Under the pieces are notes generated by a model that did no database searches, was not told where the DNA came from, and saw only the letters and a program-made list of their open reading frames with translations. Below are positions 1 through 10,660 of a stretch of 64,000 bases of DNA, piece after piece. This DNA comes from Eutreptiella sp. 'Long Island Sound 2002' (Eukaryota > Euglenozoa > Euglenophyceae > Eutreptiales > Eutreptiaceae). The number at the start of each line of letters is the position of its first letter. The stretch's first letter is position 1. The position numbers and the translations under genes were made by a program. The DNA is taken from positions 120,276,843 to 120,340,842 of the forward strand of contig OZ038381.1 of assembly GCA_964036045.1 (NCBI GenBank), written 5' to 3'.

Positions 1-2299
1 CTCAAGGGAGCGCTTATGGGTTCCACCAGTGGGTCTGTTTCTCGCCTCTGAAGAACCGGCGGCGGCGGGGAGATATCAAGCGCAAACTCGGAGGCCAATT
101 GCTGGACATCCTCCCCATCCCCCACAACCTCATCCCATAATGCATCCGAGATGTGGTGGGACCCAATGTCCGCTAATCGCCTAGCCGCCACCCCGGGGTC
201 AAATGCCTGCAGGACGGGCTGAGGGGATGTGGAAACATGCATGAGGCTGGCCCACTCGTCCGGCCGGAGTTCACCGAGCGCGCGCAAAAAAACGCTCATG
301 GTCTCAGGGAGCCTAAAATCTTCGGCCGTCACAAAGGCCCTCAAGCGAAAAAGGTGTGCCCTCATCATGAGAAGGCGGACGCTCGTTTTAAGGGCCAATG
401 ACAACCATGCCGGCTTGCGTGACAACTCGCAAAGGATAAGCAACAAGAGAGCCCCTCCCAGCCCCCCCCCCCCCCCCCCGAAACACCGGCGGCCGCAAGC
501 CGTCGGGCGGTACTAGCAGATCCGGTGACGACCAACCACAAACATGCAAGGGGCCCAGCATACCATCCGGCTGAGGGGCCCCGGAATCGGCGGAAGATCC
601 ACCAATTTGATTGTTTGGTATTCTCCGGGCCCCCGCCGCCAGCTGGTCGCCTAACCCCTGCCCCTGCCGAGACCCGTGGAATGCATCGCCTTCACAGGGT
701 GATGGAGTTGCATCCCCCCCCCCCCCCCCGCGGCTTGAACTTCCACGTGACGCCGACGGCACTGGCCGCTCCACCTGCTGACTCTCCCACCGGGCGAGAG
801 CCTTCCGAACCCTCCCCCCGCCAGGGGAACCTTTTGGGGACGACTAGCGGAGTCTTGAACCCCTTCGTTGCCACGCCTATGAAGACGGCCCCTAGTGGCG
901 GTACGACTCCCGACCGAGCCACAAACCAACACCATCTTCGGGCCATCCGGTACACCGCCCGCAGCAGGCAACCTCCATCGCTTAGGCGATGATGTGCCGC
1001 TCGCAGCTCTGCCTGCGGACTTGGGGGCTGGGGCACCAACGGGTCCCTGCTTTCGCTTACCCCCGCTGTCGGGTGGTTGGCGTCCGGCAGAGGAATCTGA
1101 CCCCGACAATGAAGGTGCCCACGGCGCGTTTCCCCCACCGTGCGCTTCCCAACATCGCTCTTCTTGGCTGCAGCCGCAGACCAAGTGGACTGGAGAGATG
1201 ACCCTAAGGACTCGGAGAACGACGTGGAGGAATCGGAGGTGGAAGGTCCGTCGTCACCGCCTTCCTTGGCCCGCTCTGGCGCACACTTGCCACTTGCCGG
1301 CGGGATGTCCAACTCCTTGACCAGGTCCTGGATGTTGACCTTCTCCTTGGCGTACATGGTCACCGGCCACAAGGTCCATGGCAAGAACCTCCACCACCGT
1401 GCCAACAAAGTCCCCAGCATCCGCCACACGCAAAAGAGGGGGCCCCACAACCTCCGGATCGCTGCACCGGGTAGGGTATTCCAACGCCATTTGCAGGTGC
1501 CGCCAGCGGGCCCACCACATGAGGAACCGGAGATGGGGCCCACAGTGGTAGCACGCTGCAAAACCACCCCGACGGAACGCGTGCCACCGCAGTGTGCCCC
1601 ACCGTGAGTCCCGCAGCATTTCAGTAATGGACCCCTCCAGTCCCGGCGCTCCCCATTCCGCGAACGGCTGTGCCGCATCCGCCGACTCGGCCACCACCGC
1701 ATTGTTCGGGCGAACACCGGTAGGCGCCGCCGTCCACACCACTGTTGCCACACGAAAACGTCCCATGGACATGGTCCCCGGTACGCTGAAGACATGTCCA
1801 ACCCCATCTCCGGGCTTGACTTGAGGGGCACCTGCCACCCAGCCCCAGGTCCGTGCCCCGTGAATTCAGGACCAGTCCGGGCACTGGTAGTGCCAGTGCT
1901 GGGCCGCCTCCACTTTCGGGCCCATGTCCACGAAGCGCTTGCACGGCTGCGATGCCAAGCTGTTTCACGCACCCAACGGCCCTTGGCCGTCCTCCAATGC
2001 AACACACCGCCCCTCGTGGCAAATTTTATACCGTTGTAGGTAAAAGTATCTCCATCTTGTTGTCGGGGGTCCGACCAAGCAAGCCCGTCGAGGGGGTTGG
2101 TCGCTTGCAATGCGGAAAGCGCGGCCGGGTCGGCAAACTTCTCCGTGTACGCCCTCTGGGACTCCATCAACACGGACCACATCCGATACGCCAACCGATC
2201 CCCGCGACCTCCACCTCCGACAGCCGTGCCAAGCGGTCGCGCAACTGGCCTCTCCAATCCCATGACATAGTAGCCCAAAGTGTCCCCACATTGTCCCAT
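1..2299 (-). pseudogene. Broken unidentified gene, partial at left edge
   Basis: Not recognised. On the minus strand, coding-like stretches occur in changing frames: 2299 to about 1990 (contains FADPAALSALQATNPLDGL), about 1838-1254 (contains FRVATVVWTAAPTGV), about 1350-1100 (contains YAKEKVNIQDLVKELDIPP, followed by an acidic and serine-rich stretch), and 460 to 1, which is open without a stop to the window edge (contains MSVFLRALGELRPDEW). The frame changes fall near runs of about 17-18 C at 462-479 and about 713-729. A single 535-codon frame (2299-692) is open, but its composition changes abruptly along its length, so it is a mixture of real and shadow frames. It could be a decayed transposon gene or a host gene broken by homopolymer expansion or assembly error. 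No catalytic motif was found. Confidence 0.4.
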
Positions 2300-2689
2300 C
2301 CATGATGCCTACTGCGGCTTGGCCAACAGCTCGGTGACTGCCACGTTTGTCACATCGGGGACGCGTGATTAGTCACAGACGTTGAGCTCGTCTAGCGTGG
2401 TCTACAGCGATGCCAGTGCTGTTTGCTGTTGCGCATGCAACACACGCATCGGTTCTGGGGACACGTTGGACACGTCCTGGTCGGGGAAACCGGAGCCTGC
2501 ACCAGAGTTGGCAGAGGTCCTCGCAGGCGACGAGGTGAATAAAAACATGGTGCACACAAAAAAAAAGGTCGCAGAATTGCAGCAGAGATACAGGGGGGGT
2601 TGTGAGCTACTGTCCGCCGAAAAAAAAATAGGGGCACACAGGAGGTTTAGCACCATGCAAATGCGGCCAACGGATAGCACCGTGCTGTC
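2300..2689. other. Spacer without recognisable gene
   Basis: No supported coding region. The stretch contains two A-runs (around 2558-2567 and 2620-2628) and leads into the 27-bp tandem array. Confidence 0.4.
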
Positions 2690-3750
2690 GCACCCATTGC
2701 ACCGCACCCCTGTGCGGCTGCCATAGCTCAGCACCCTATTGCTCTTGCCATGGCGCAGCGCCCTGCACATTTTGCCTTGGCCATAGCACCGTGCTGCTGC
2801 TGCCATGGCGTACCACCTTGGCCTGCCGCGAGCGCACAACAGCTTGCTAGTGTCGTTGCTCCTGCAATGTTAGAGGGTGTCTGAGTTGTTGCAGCCACCG
2901 ATGCTTGGTGAGCCCACCCACTCCGCTTGACTTACACCGCAACCGCTCTTGTGCCGGATTCGGCTAGGTGCTGACTTGGCTTTGCCCGAAATCCCACGTG
3001 CGCAACGTACGCCAGAGATGACTACCTTTGCACCCTGCATCTGCTACTGTAGCATAGCAGGGCGCTGCTGCAACCAAAGCACAGTACCGATACGCTACTA
3101 CCAAAGCACATCGGCTTGATGTTGCCATCAGCGTGTCGCGCGTTGCATCTACTACCAAAACCCTGCACCGTGTTGCTTTTGCCTCGGCTCATCGCTAGCT
3201 GTAGCTGCCATACTATGGCACCCTCCTACTGCTACCATAGCGTAGCACCCTGCTACGGCCATCATTGCACATTGCCTGGCTGCTGTTGCCATGCCGCAGC
3301 ACCCTGCTGCTGTTGCCACGGCACAGCACCTTGGTGCTGCCACCGCCGCACAGCGCCCTACTATTGCTACGATGGCGCAGCACCCTGGCGCTGCTTTACC
3401 ACGGCGACGTTCTGGTGCACCCATACCACAGCACCCATGTGTTGTTGCCCTAATGCAGCACGCTGTTGTCTTTGCCATGCCTTAACACCCTACAGGTGCT
3501 ACCAGCGCAAAGCACCCCTTGCCGTTGCAATGGCACAGCACCTTGCTTTTGCTGCGACAACGCGACACCGTGCTGCTCCTACAAGGGCACCATACCGTGC
3601 TGCTGCCACCAGCGCTCAACACTGAGCTCCTGCTCCTGTGGCATAGCCCCTTGCCAATGCTGCGTCAACGCGGCACCCTGCTGCTCCTACACGGGCACCA
3701 TACCGTGATGCTGCTACCAGTGCTCAACGCTGAGCTTCTATGGCAAAACA
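2690..3750. repeat. 27-bp degenerate minisatellite
   Basis: Tandem array of a diverged 27-bp unit of the type CAGCACCCTGCTGCTGTTGC followed by CACGGCA, best preserved at 3290-3420. Because 27 is a multiple of three, several frames stay open and produce Cys/His/Ala-rich or Leu-rich shadow proteins on both strands. Related arrays lie at 8735-9050, 31190-31770 and 51060-51630. Confidence 0.8.
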
Positions 3751-3764
3751 CCCTAGTGACCTAG

Positions 3765-4105
3765 CTTAAACCCAATATAGTTAATATCTGGCCAGCAATT
3801 AACATGCTAATCTCGAGGTTTGCATTTTTCTAAGGGGGGTTAGGGGGTTTGCCGTGAAAATTATGACCCCCATGGGTTGCCTTACCGGCTTGGGTCTCAT
3901 TTTCCCCCGGGGGTTGGTGGGGGGGTCCTACCCATGTGGTGGTTTCAAAATGTTAAAATGGCTCTCGGCTTTAATTGTTGTTTTTAATTTTTGGATTAAT
4001 ATTTGAAAGGTTCAAAATTAAGGAGTCACGCATTTATATTAGTCTCACAAATATTAACTCAATTCCCCAAATACTCACTCTCCTAACAATGGCACAACGC
4101 AACAT
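3765..4105. other. AT-rich spacer
   Basis: AT-rich DNA between GC-rich blocks, with GTTAATATCT, GCTAATCTCGAGG and repeated ATTAATATT-like words. It resembles the AT-rich spacers and candidate introns at 5078-5253, 6298-6462 and 7550-7729. No gene is seen. Confidence 0.4.
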
Positions 4106-4177
4106 GTAATGCATTATGCGTGTGTTCATGTATGTTGTCCATGGCCATTGTGGCCCATTGGGTCCCTATCCGGGCCC

Positions 4178-5077
4178 TCATATCTCATGGGACCCCGTAG
4201 TGGGGTCCCACATCTTCGCGGGTCCAGATGGGGGGTTAGTGGGGTTAGTGGGTTGGGTGGTAGGGTTCGCGTCCGGGGGGTTAGACTCTTCGTTTGTGGG
4301 GGCGGGGGGTTTGGGCTTTTTCTTGCCCGCCCGGGCGTCTTCCCAGTACCGCTCGGCCGCCACGAGGGTGGGGAAGAGGAGGGGGCGGGACACCTCGCAG
4401 AGGGTGGTGCTGCCCGGGTATTCCACCCAAATGGCACCGTACTTCCGCCCATGGACACCGCGGAAGGTGGCCTTCTGTATCGCGGTGGGGTAGGGGACGT
4501 GGGCGACCGTCGCGATGATCAGATCGGCGGGACGGTCGTCCGTCTTGGGGGTGTCGGTCTTGGTCGGGAAGGGGGGGGAGGGGGGGCGGTGGCGGCCGAG
4601 GGGGGGTTGGCGGGTTTGGGGGCGGGGACGGCCTTCGTAGGCCGTGCAGTGGGGGATGGGGGCGGGGGGTTTGGGCTTTGTGGCCCGGGGGATCGCTCCG
4701 TCGTCACTCGTTGGACGGCTCGAAGGAAAGCTTTCGCTTCTTGGCAGGGGGTTGGGGGAGGAGGGTTGTGGTCCGCGTCGCTCACCCCATCCCCTCCCAT
4801 GCTCCCCCACATCCCCTCATCCTCCCCGCCTGCATTCCGCACCTCCCGCATCCGAGCCCACTCTCCGGGCCGGAAAGGGCGCGACGTCACCCAGACGCCG
4901 CTCACGACACGCGCGTTCTCCCAGTCGTGGAGACCGCGGAAGAGAGCAAGGCAGAGTGGTGGATCCCGGGCCACGATGCGGCGTAGACCCCCAGGGGTAC
5001 TTCGTGGGAGCCCTCAGCGTCTCGCAAGGCCACCCGGATAGGCCTGGTATGCGTCGCCTTCACCACGACGTCAATCA
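4178..5077 (-). pseudogene. Decayed transposon-gene segment, proline-rich
   Basis: Three minus-strand frames each contribute convincing protein. The first, from 5077, contains KATHTRPIRVALRDAEGSHE. After a one-base frame change near 4981, the second contains PPLCLALFRGLHDWENARVV and RPFRPGEWARMREV. After a Pro-rich stretch, the third (about 4540-4178) contains ADLIIATVAHVPYP and GAIWVEYPGSTTLCEVSRPL. The segment lies downstream of a candidate GT-AG intron (5078-5253) and on the same strand as the DDE-like transposase exons at 6.7-8.6 kb, so it may be a distal part or second gene of that transposon. Function is unknown; frameshifts and G/C runs indicate decay. Confidence 0.4.
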
Positions 5078-5253
5078 CTTGCAAAAATTAAAAAAATTGT
5101 GCATTGTTTTTTTCAGCGAATTTTTTAATTTTTCCACTTTGACATTAACCTTTTACTTTCAGTATTTCGAGCGGCCGTTCAAAAATGAACTATTAATCTC
5201 GAGAAATTAATGATGGCGACCGAAAAATGAAGCGAAGCAAGCAAGCTCCATAC
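5078..5253 (-). other. Candidate AT-rich spliceosomal intron
   Basis: On the minus strand, GAG|GTATGG at 5254/5253 and an AT-rich interior ending TTTTTGCAAG at 5078 have the form of a 176-nt GT-AG intron between GC-rich exon-like sequence. The interior contains TTAATTTCTCGAGATTAA (palindromic core CTCGAG). Joining preserves a frame only if the upstream exon is read in the phase ending CGA-G, which is not the most protein-like upstream frame, so the exact junction is uncertain. Confidence 0.45.
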
Positions 5254-6297
5254 CTCGAACGTACCGCTGGTGCCAGCTGCTTGCACTGCCCCCATGGCAT
5301 CTCGGTAGTGAGACGCTGCAGGGGGGGCCTCTAGGGGAACTCCCGCGCTGGCCATTGGGGCCGAATGGGCCGCCGGATTGGCCACGTTCGCGGCCACCGA
5401 GGCCGCCTTCACGCAGCGGGACTTGGGTATCAAGCCCTCGTACGAGGGGTGACACCCCGGATCGTAAATGGGCCGGGGCAGGGCCAGGACAGTGGCCCAG
5501 TGCAGCCCGAACACCACAGCCTTGCCCTGGCGCCACTGCTTGACGCAGCCTTGCTGGGGCCGGTGCTGCAGCAGCACCTAGCAATGCGGCGTCCCGAAAT
5601 GGACGGCGCGGTGATCAAACAATAAATTCAGTGCGGGCAAACTACCCGCACTGATGCTATCTGGCGTGGGGGCCAGGGGGGCACCAAGGAGGGGTTTCCG
5701 GACACAGACCCCCCCCCCCGTGGTGGCATCCTTACCCCAGGTGCCTCTATGTTCCCCCTCCCTCCGGCGAATCAAACACCGTATTCACGTCCAGAAAATC
5801 CACATGAGTGTCATGGGGCTATGTGCGGGGGGGAAAAAACGGGTTGATGCCCCGCGCACCCCTGCTCCAACACCTGGGCTGACCAAGGGATCGCCCCCGC
5901 CTTCCGGGCGGTGGGAGACTGGGGCCCAGGGCTTCGAGAAGCCACTGGGGGAGGGAGGGGGGTGCATTGGGGGGGTCAACAACCTCAACTCCCTCCCCGT
6001 CGCCGTCCCCGTCGCCGTCCCCCTCGTCCACCACCACTTCCCCCTCCCCCTCTTCCTTAACCCCCCCCCCCCCAGGCTGGCCTGTACCCCCCCCAGCCCC
6101 TGCCTCTTCTCCCTCTCTCTCCGCTCCCTCTTCTCCCTCTTCTTTTTCTTTTTCTCCTTCTTTTTTTTTTGCCTATCAGAGGAATTTTCGCTTGACTCCT
6201 CGGATGGTCGTGCGGGCAGTGGAGGGGGCGCTGGTGGAGCTAGGGCTGGAGGAGGTGCTGCAGTTGCTACTGGCAGTCGCTGCTCCAGTTGCGCCAT
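5254..6297 (-). pseudogene. Decayed low-complexity coding segment
   Basis: Unrecognised minus-strand coding-like DNA. It begins with an Ala/Pro-rich stretch that passes into a Ser/Glu then Lys/Arg/Glu-rich coiled or charged tract (about 6210-6110), then an Asp/Gly-rich acidic tract (around 6020), then HDTHVDFLDVNTVFDSPEGG near 5820-5760, and finally ATVLALPRPIYDPGCHPSYE near 5500. These lie in different frames, separated by C-runs at about 6060-6072 and 5710-5718. Its position between AT-rich candidate introns on the same strand suggests it belonged to the same multi-exon transposon gene as its neighbours. No enzymatic motif was found. Confidence 0.35.
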
Positions 6298-6462
6298 GTG
6301 AGTGCATCCCGCGAGTTAATTTCTTGAACTTTATATTCCGGATCGAAAAATTAATTAATATATTAAGTATTAATGGACGCTACTTGATATTAATCTCGAA
6401 AAATTAAGCGACTCGCCGCAAATATTAACCGAAACACAGAAACAAGCGTGCACAAGCAAAAC
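6298..6462 (-). other. AT-rich candidate intron
   Basis: AT-rich block flanked by GC-rich exon-like DNA. On the minus strand the frame beginning MDASAMQKMLADMFKANNAS (from 6530) meets a possible donor TTG|GTGTGT near 6466. The interior contains TTAATTTTTCGAGATTAATA, a variant of the CTCGAG palindrome seen in the other AT-rich spacers. The acceptor cannot be fixed by eye. Confidence 0.35.
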
Positions 6463-6689
6463 ACACCAAGGATGCATTGTTGGCTTTGAACATGTCGGCC
6501 AACATCTTTTGCATTGCCGAGGCGTCCATGGCAAGGACAAAACAAAGCTGGCGGTGGGGAAGCGAGGGTGGAGTGCGTGGGGCTACGGGTGGCCATGAGT
6601 TTGGCCATGGTGCATGGGGCGGTACAGGGGGTCCTGTAACGGGAGGTCAAATTTCAAAAACCACCACTCCCAAACTTGTGAAATTACCT

Positions 6690-7549
6690 CCCCCTCCTGT
6701 TCTAGTTGGGTTGCCGCCGGCATCCCCCCCCCCCCCCCCCCGGGCCCGAGTGGTCATTGTATGCGCCTTTAAGGATGGCGTTGAGGCTCTCAACGACATC
6801 ACACCACACAGCACCCAAACCTACCCCAAAGCGGCGTGCTTTGGCCACGGCCTCGGTGACATCCTCCTCCAAATATAGGAGGTAGTTTGATTGACACGCC
6901 TCCTTGCAACAATGTGCACGGTAGGCGCGCGCCACCTCGGCCGCATGCGGGTCCCCGCGGGGCGGCTTGTCCGTGTACAACTCGCAGAGGAGGTCACGCA
7001 TGGCCACGACGGCTTGCCATTTACCATCCTCCGGGACGCAGTCCAACAATGGACCAAGTTCCTCCCACACGAGGAACAACGCACGGGCCTCCTTACCGTC
7101 GGGAGCCCCCCTCGCCCCCACCTTCACACCCGTGCGGGCCCGGTAGAGGACCCGTTGCACGGTGTCGGCGTTCTCCTTGGGAAGGTCCACGAGGCGTTTC
7201 TGAACGAGCGCCACTTGGAGCCGGCCTATGGCCATGCAACAATGGAGGATGCATAGAAAAATCACACACCGGTCAACCACAATGTGTGGATCCCCTATGC
7301 ATCCCCCATTCTTGAAGCTACGGCCGGTCTCCTTGAAGCGGCGGCGGGCCGCCTCCTCACAGTCCAAGGTGCGCCGGGTCGCCACGTTGATCCATGCCGC
7401 CGCAACCTTGTCCCACAACCCCGTATTGTAAATTGAGCCCACCAAGGGCGAGTTGGACACACCAATAAGGCGCCGCACGAAAGGTTGGTCTCCCCCGACG
7501 ACCGAATTGCTTGGCACCCAGCGCGACACCCAGTAAAACTTCTCGCAGT
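6690..7549 (-). CDS. DDE-like transposase, 3' exon (decayed)
   Basis: About 280 residues on the minus strand, open to near 6702 and beginning after the candidate acceptor at 7550 with DCEKFYWVSRWVPSNS. Features include Cys/His clusters (CILHCC; AHCCKEAC) and, near the end, WCDVVESLNAILKGAYNDHS, whose glutamate fits the third acidic residue of a DDE transposase. Two candidate aspartates lie in the upstream exon (GDAYP and CGDKDM). The frame breaks at a run of about 17 C near 6726-6743; beyond it another frame continues with EVISQVWEWWFLKFDLP. The long spacing between the second Asp and the Glu, with a Cys/His insertion, would suit the Kyakuja-Dileera-Zisupton superfamily, but that assignment is from memory and unverified. 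The element is probably dead. Confidence 0.5.
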
Positions 7550-7729
7550 CTTATATGGACTGCAATACCTACAAAAAGGACATGGATTAATATTTAGATT
7601 AATTTCTCGACATTAATATTAATTTAATTTTTTAGTTGGCGTTAATATTAACCGAAATCTACACATCAATCTCGAGAAATTAACGCAAAAATTAACAAAC
7701 AACGAATGGGCCACAAGCATTCAAGTTAC
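7550..7729 (-). other. AT-rich GT-AG intron in transposase gene
   Basis: On the minus strand the upstream exon ends ATGATATGGGCCG (7730) before GTAACTT; the intron ends CATATAAG at 7550. Splicing gives ...MIWA-D-CEKFYW... in one frame, which reads naturally. The 180-nt interior is strongly AT-rich and contains TTAATTTCTCGAGATTGA and a second TCGAGAAATTAAT copy. An alternative acceptor, TATTGCAG at about 7561, would retain a TAA codon. Confidence 0.6.
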
Positions 7730-8560
7730 CGGCCCATATCATTGCAATTGCCGCCATGTCCTTGTCCCCGCACACGGCCATCCCTATCACCCACAAGTAC
7801 GCGGGTGTGCGGCCCCGTGCGCCGTGGTTGAGGAGCCCAATGGAAAGTTGGGTCCAACTACCACGGGCGCACGGATACGCATCCCCATGCACAATGAAGG
7901 TGAGGGGCCTTGTCCAATCGATGGTGTCCACTAGCGATGGGCGCGATTGGACGTACCGGGCCCATGAGGGTAGCGGCCAAGAGCGCCCACTCACGGGGGT
8001 TCGGGGACGGACACGGGTGGTTGTAGGTCAGGGGGGGTGACCAACTGCTTCCACGTGTCCGTGAACGTATCCCGAGTGGGGATGGGGCGGGGGAACAGGA
8101 GGCCCGTTGCGGCCGTTTAGGCCGACCCCCACCGGCGCATGTACTCCGACAGGTGCCGGAAGCCAAGCTTGGGGACGTTCCAGTCCATGAGGAGGCCGAT
8201 GAGGTCCGGGGCCGGGAAGAGGTGGGAGGCATATTGCTTCACCACTCCTTTTGCTTGACGCGAATAAGGGAGGGGTAGCCAACCTCCGTGGCCTCGGACC
8301 ATCGGGCCCGGGCCAAGGGAGATGAAGTCGCCCACTCACCAAGGAGTCGGGAGAACAAGGGGTCCCGAAAACTCTTGGCCCCCCTCAGAAGCATGAGCGT
8401 CATGCTAAGCTCGGTAAGGGCGTCCCGAGAGAAAGGCATAACAAGGGCTATACAAGGGAGCATGGTGGTGTGGAGGGGGGGGGCAATGCGGGCAACCGGA
8501 AGGGGTGTGTCCAAGACATCCACCAACACAACGTTGAAACCTATCTACTATATCGTTGTG
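7730..8560 (-). pseudogene. DDE-like transposase, 5' exon(s), frameshifted
   Basis: Three overlapping minus-strand frames together read as one protein. 8529-8240 contains MPFSRDALTELSMTLMLLRG and ARARWSEATEVGYPSLIRVK. 8240-8120 contains PAPDLIGLLMDWNVPKLGF and HLSEYMRRWGSA, then an in-frame TAA and RPIPTRDTFTDTWKQLV. 7994-7730 contains RPLTFIVHGDAYPCARGSW and LWVIGMAVCGDKDMAAIAM. The aspartates in GDAYP and CGDKDM are candidate first and second catalytic residues. A diverged relative of the first block is at 61015-61215 on the plus strand. At least two frameshifts are needed, so this copy cannot make a full protein. Confidence 0.5.
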
Positions 8561-8734
8561 CAACAATAGACCATGTAACACCCCTTGTGGGTCCTCATAG
8601 GTACATGGAGAAATGGGTACAAATGACCCAATCAACAAAAATGAGCTTTAACCTCTTAATATTTGCCAGATTAATATCTTAACGGTTTCGAATGTCAAAA
8701 ATTAAGATGAACCATATTGACTTTAATCTAGGTC

Positions 8735-9050
8735 ACCGGGGCAGCCTGCTGTTGCTGCCATACCAGACCCACGGGGTGCTTGCCCCATAGCAAAGCACCA
8801 ATCTCCTGTTGCCATCCTACAGCAACCTACTGCTGCTACCACAGGACAACGCACAAAACCGTGGTGATGCTGCCACAACATGCAACCGTGTTATTGCTAC
8901 TAGGGCACAACACCGTGGTGCTTTTGCCAGAGCGCAACCATGGGTTCAGGCTCCCATATCATAGTACCTATCTGTGGCCGCAATACTACTGCTGCCATGG
9001 CGTAGCACCTAGCAACCGCTGCTAGCACACAAAAACTTGTGTGTTGTTGC
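8735..9050. repeat. 27-bp minisatellite, second locus
   Basis: Short array of the same CAGCACC...CTGCTGCTGCCA type as 2690-3750, starting just after the AT-rich spacer at 8640-8735. It is followed by a unique flank (ACTCTCACCGCAACCCCTTG at about 9130) that also follows the first array in diverged form near 2930-2960, so array and flank seem to travel as one composite repeat. Confidence 0.65.
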
Positions 9051-9194
9051 CATGTCACAAGGATGTGGGACTGTGGCAGCAACCAGTGCACGGTCAACCC
9101 TAACCCCCCCCCCCCCCCGCCCGAATACTTAACTCTCACCGCAACCCCTTGTGCGCTAATTTGGCCCGGATGACGACCTAGGTTCCCGACAACC

Positions 9195-9310
9195 TAGGTT
9201 TTGCCACACCGGGGGGGGGGGGGGCAGACCAGGCAACATGTCTCGACAATACCACACAGCAACCCCCTTGTTGCAGTGAAGTGTTCTTTGTTTGCTAGGG
9301 ACCAGCTCCC
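9195..9310. repeat. Dispersed repeat with G-run
   Basis: A G-run of about 14 (9211-9224), then ACCAGGCAA, TGCAGTGAAGTGTTCTTTG and TTTGCTAGGGACCAG. The same order, with G-run and spacing kept, occurs at 30818-30920 and 50690-50790. On the minus strand both can be read as a related peptide (VAVWYCRDMLPGLPPP here, MAVWYCPDLLPGLPPP at 30.8 kb), so this may be a fragment of a coding repeat. Confidence 0.6.
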
Positions 9311-9353
9311 GTTGTTAATGCTTCATCTATCGCCAAACGAGTAGGAGTCGCTT

Positions 9354-10608
9354 GTGCAAGAGGCCGAGGAGGCGGCAGGAGCAGGCTATGATGCAGTGGT
9401 GGGTGGCGCAACAGCCCGTGCCAGCAAGCTTGCACGGGAGCAACCGCGTGCCAAACGTGCGAAGTGCGAGTTTGCGGGGGACGTGGATATGCCCCACGCT
9501 GTCAGCGAATCATATGAAAAGTGGGGTGAGTGGAGGGATCACGTGGCGGCCACCTTCCGTGCCTTCCTCAGTGATGACTTGGCCGCAAAGGCCGGAGAGT
9601 ACCACGTGGAGCGAATGAATCGCTGGTTCCATCAAGCCGCTGTGGATATGGCCACTGAGTGCTTGATGATGGCCCTTTACGAAAATCACGCGCGCTAAAG
9701 GCTGGACATAGTCACTAGGAAGTGGCGCCACATAAACCCCCCGGCCAAGGCCCCTCCTCAGAGCTTGGCACCGCGGGGGCCGCCTGGGCCGGCCCCACAC
9801 GCCATTGATCAAATCCGCGCCGAGATTGTTGTCCTCGAGGCCCAATTGCCGCAGCTCCGCGGCCCGTCGACCCCGCCCCTGTCGCTAGGCGAATTGCAGC
9901 GCGTAGCAAACACTCAGCTGCATTATGCCTAGCAGCACCCAGTGGTTAGGACGCTCGTGATCTTCTTGAGGTCACAAGCACCATAGCACGGTTACGGTAA
10001 ATCTGAGATTGCGCTTGCACTAGCCGACGGCACATGGGCAGCTGTGTGGCCCACACTCGGGATGAAAGAGGGTGAGTCCCCGGCCCGCCAGCAAACCCCG
10101 CAGCCCACTAAGGCGGGCCCCCTTAGAGCCTGCTTCAAGTGCGGACTGCGCGGCCACTGGGCGCGGCGAGTGCAACATGTAGCAATCGCACTCCTCCCAG
10201 CAGCCGCAGCCGCAGTACCCGGCAGCGCCGGCACAAGCTTAAGCCCCATGTGCACGCCATGCAGGTGGATTTTTGGTGCAAAGGGACAAGAATGTGTACA
10301 CGGCTTTCACCACCGGTCCTTCGTATGAGACGCGCCGGCCGCCCCGCTACCCATGCGTGCGGTGCAACGGCATGCATTGGTCGTTCCACCCCTCCCCACG
10401 GAGGCGCAGCAGCCCCAGCAGTAGTAGCCAGCCCCTCAACCGGCCGCCCCACCACACGATCCTTTTGCTACTCACGGGGTGCCCTCGCGCCCACCACCCC
10501 GCTTGGCAACCTGCCGCCCGTGGTCAACCCTAGGGATGCAAGGGTGCGGGGAGGGGAAGGGGGTCGAGGTACAGAGGCTAAGCTCGAAGGCGTGCCCACA
10601 ACAGTTGA
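9354..10608 (+). CDS. DIRS-like Gag with zinc knuckles (UAR-containing, one frameshift)
   Basis: Structural protein of the retrotransposon. The frame runs from 9354 through TAA 9696, TAG 9930 and TAG 9984, with helix-like text such as VSESYEKWGEWRDHVAATFR and EIALALADGTWAAVWPTLG. A CCHC knuckle CFKCGLRGHWARR begins near 10131; its last Cys lies in the next frame (TGC at 10171), so one base has been gained or lost there. The new frame continues through TAG 10180 and TAA 10240, in a Gln/Pro-rich tract, then a second knuckle-like CVRCNGMHWSFHP near 10350, TAG 10531 and TAA 10579, ending TGA at 10606. TAG 10180 lies in a run rich in CAG/CAA, which favours Gln as its reading. The start is uncertain; 9354 is the upstream limit of the frame as seen. 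Confidence 0.65.
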
Positions 10609-10660
10609 CGACATGTGGGCCGCGGATTTCGCAGCTCAGCCCCGGGTCCTCGCACTCTGA

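Noticed and set aside
2690-3750. Cys/His-rich ORFs (169 codons plus, 108 codons minus)
   Set aside because: Both strands are open only because of the 27-bp repeat period, and the text has no fixed ligand spacing.
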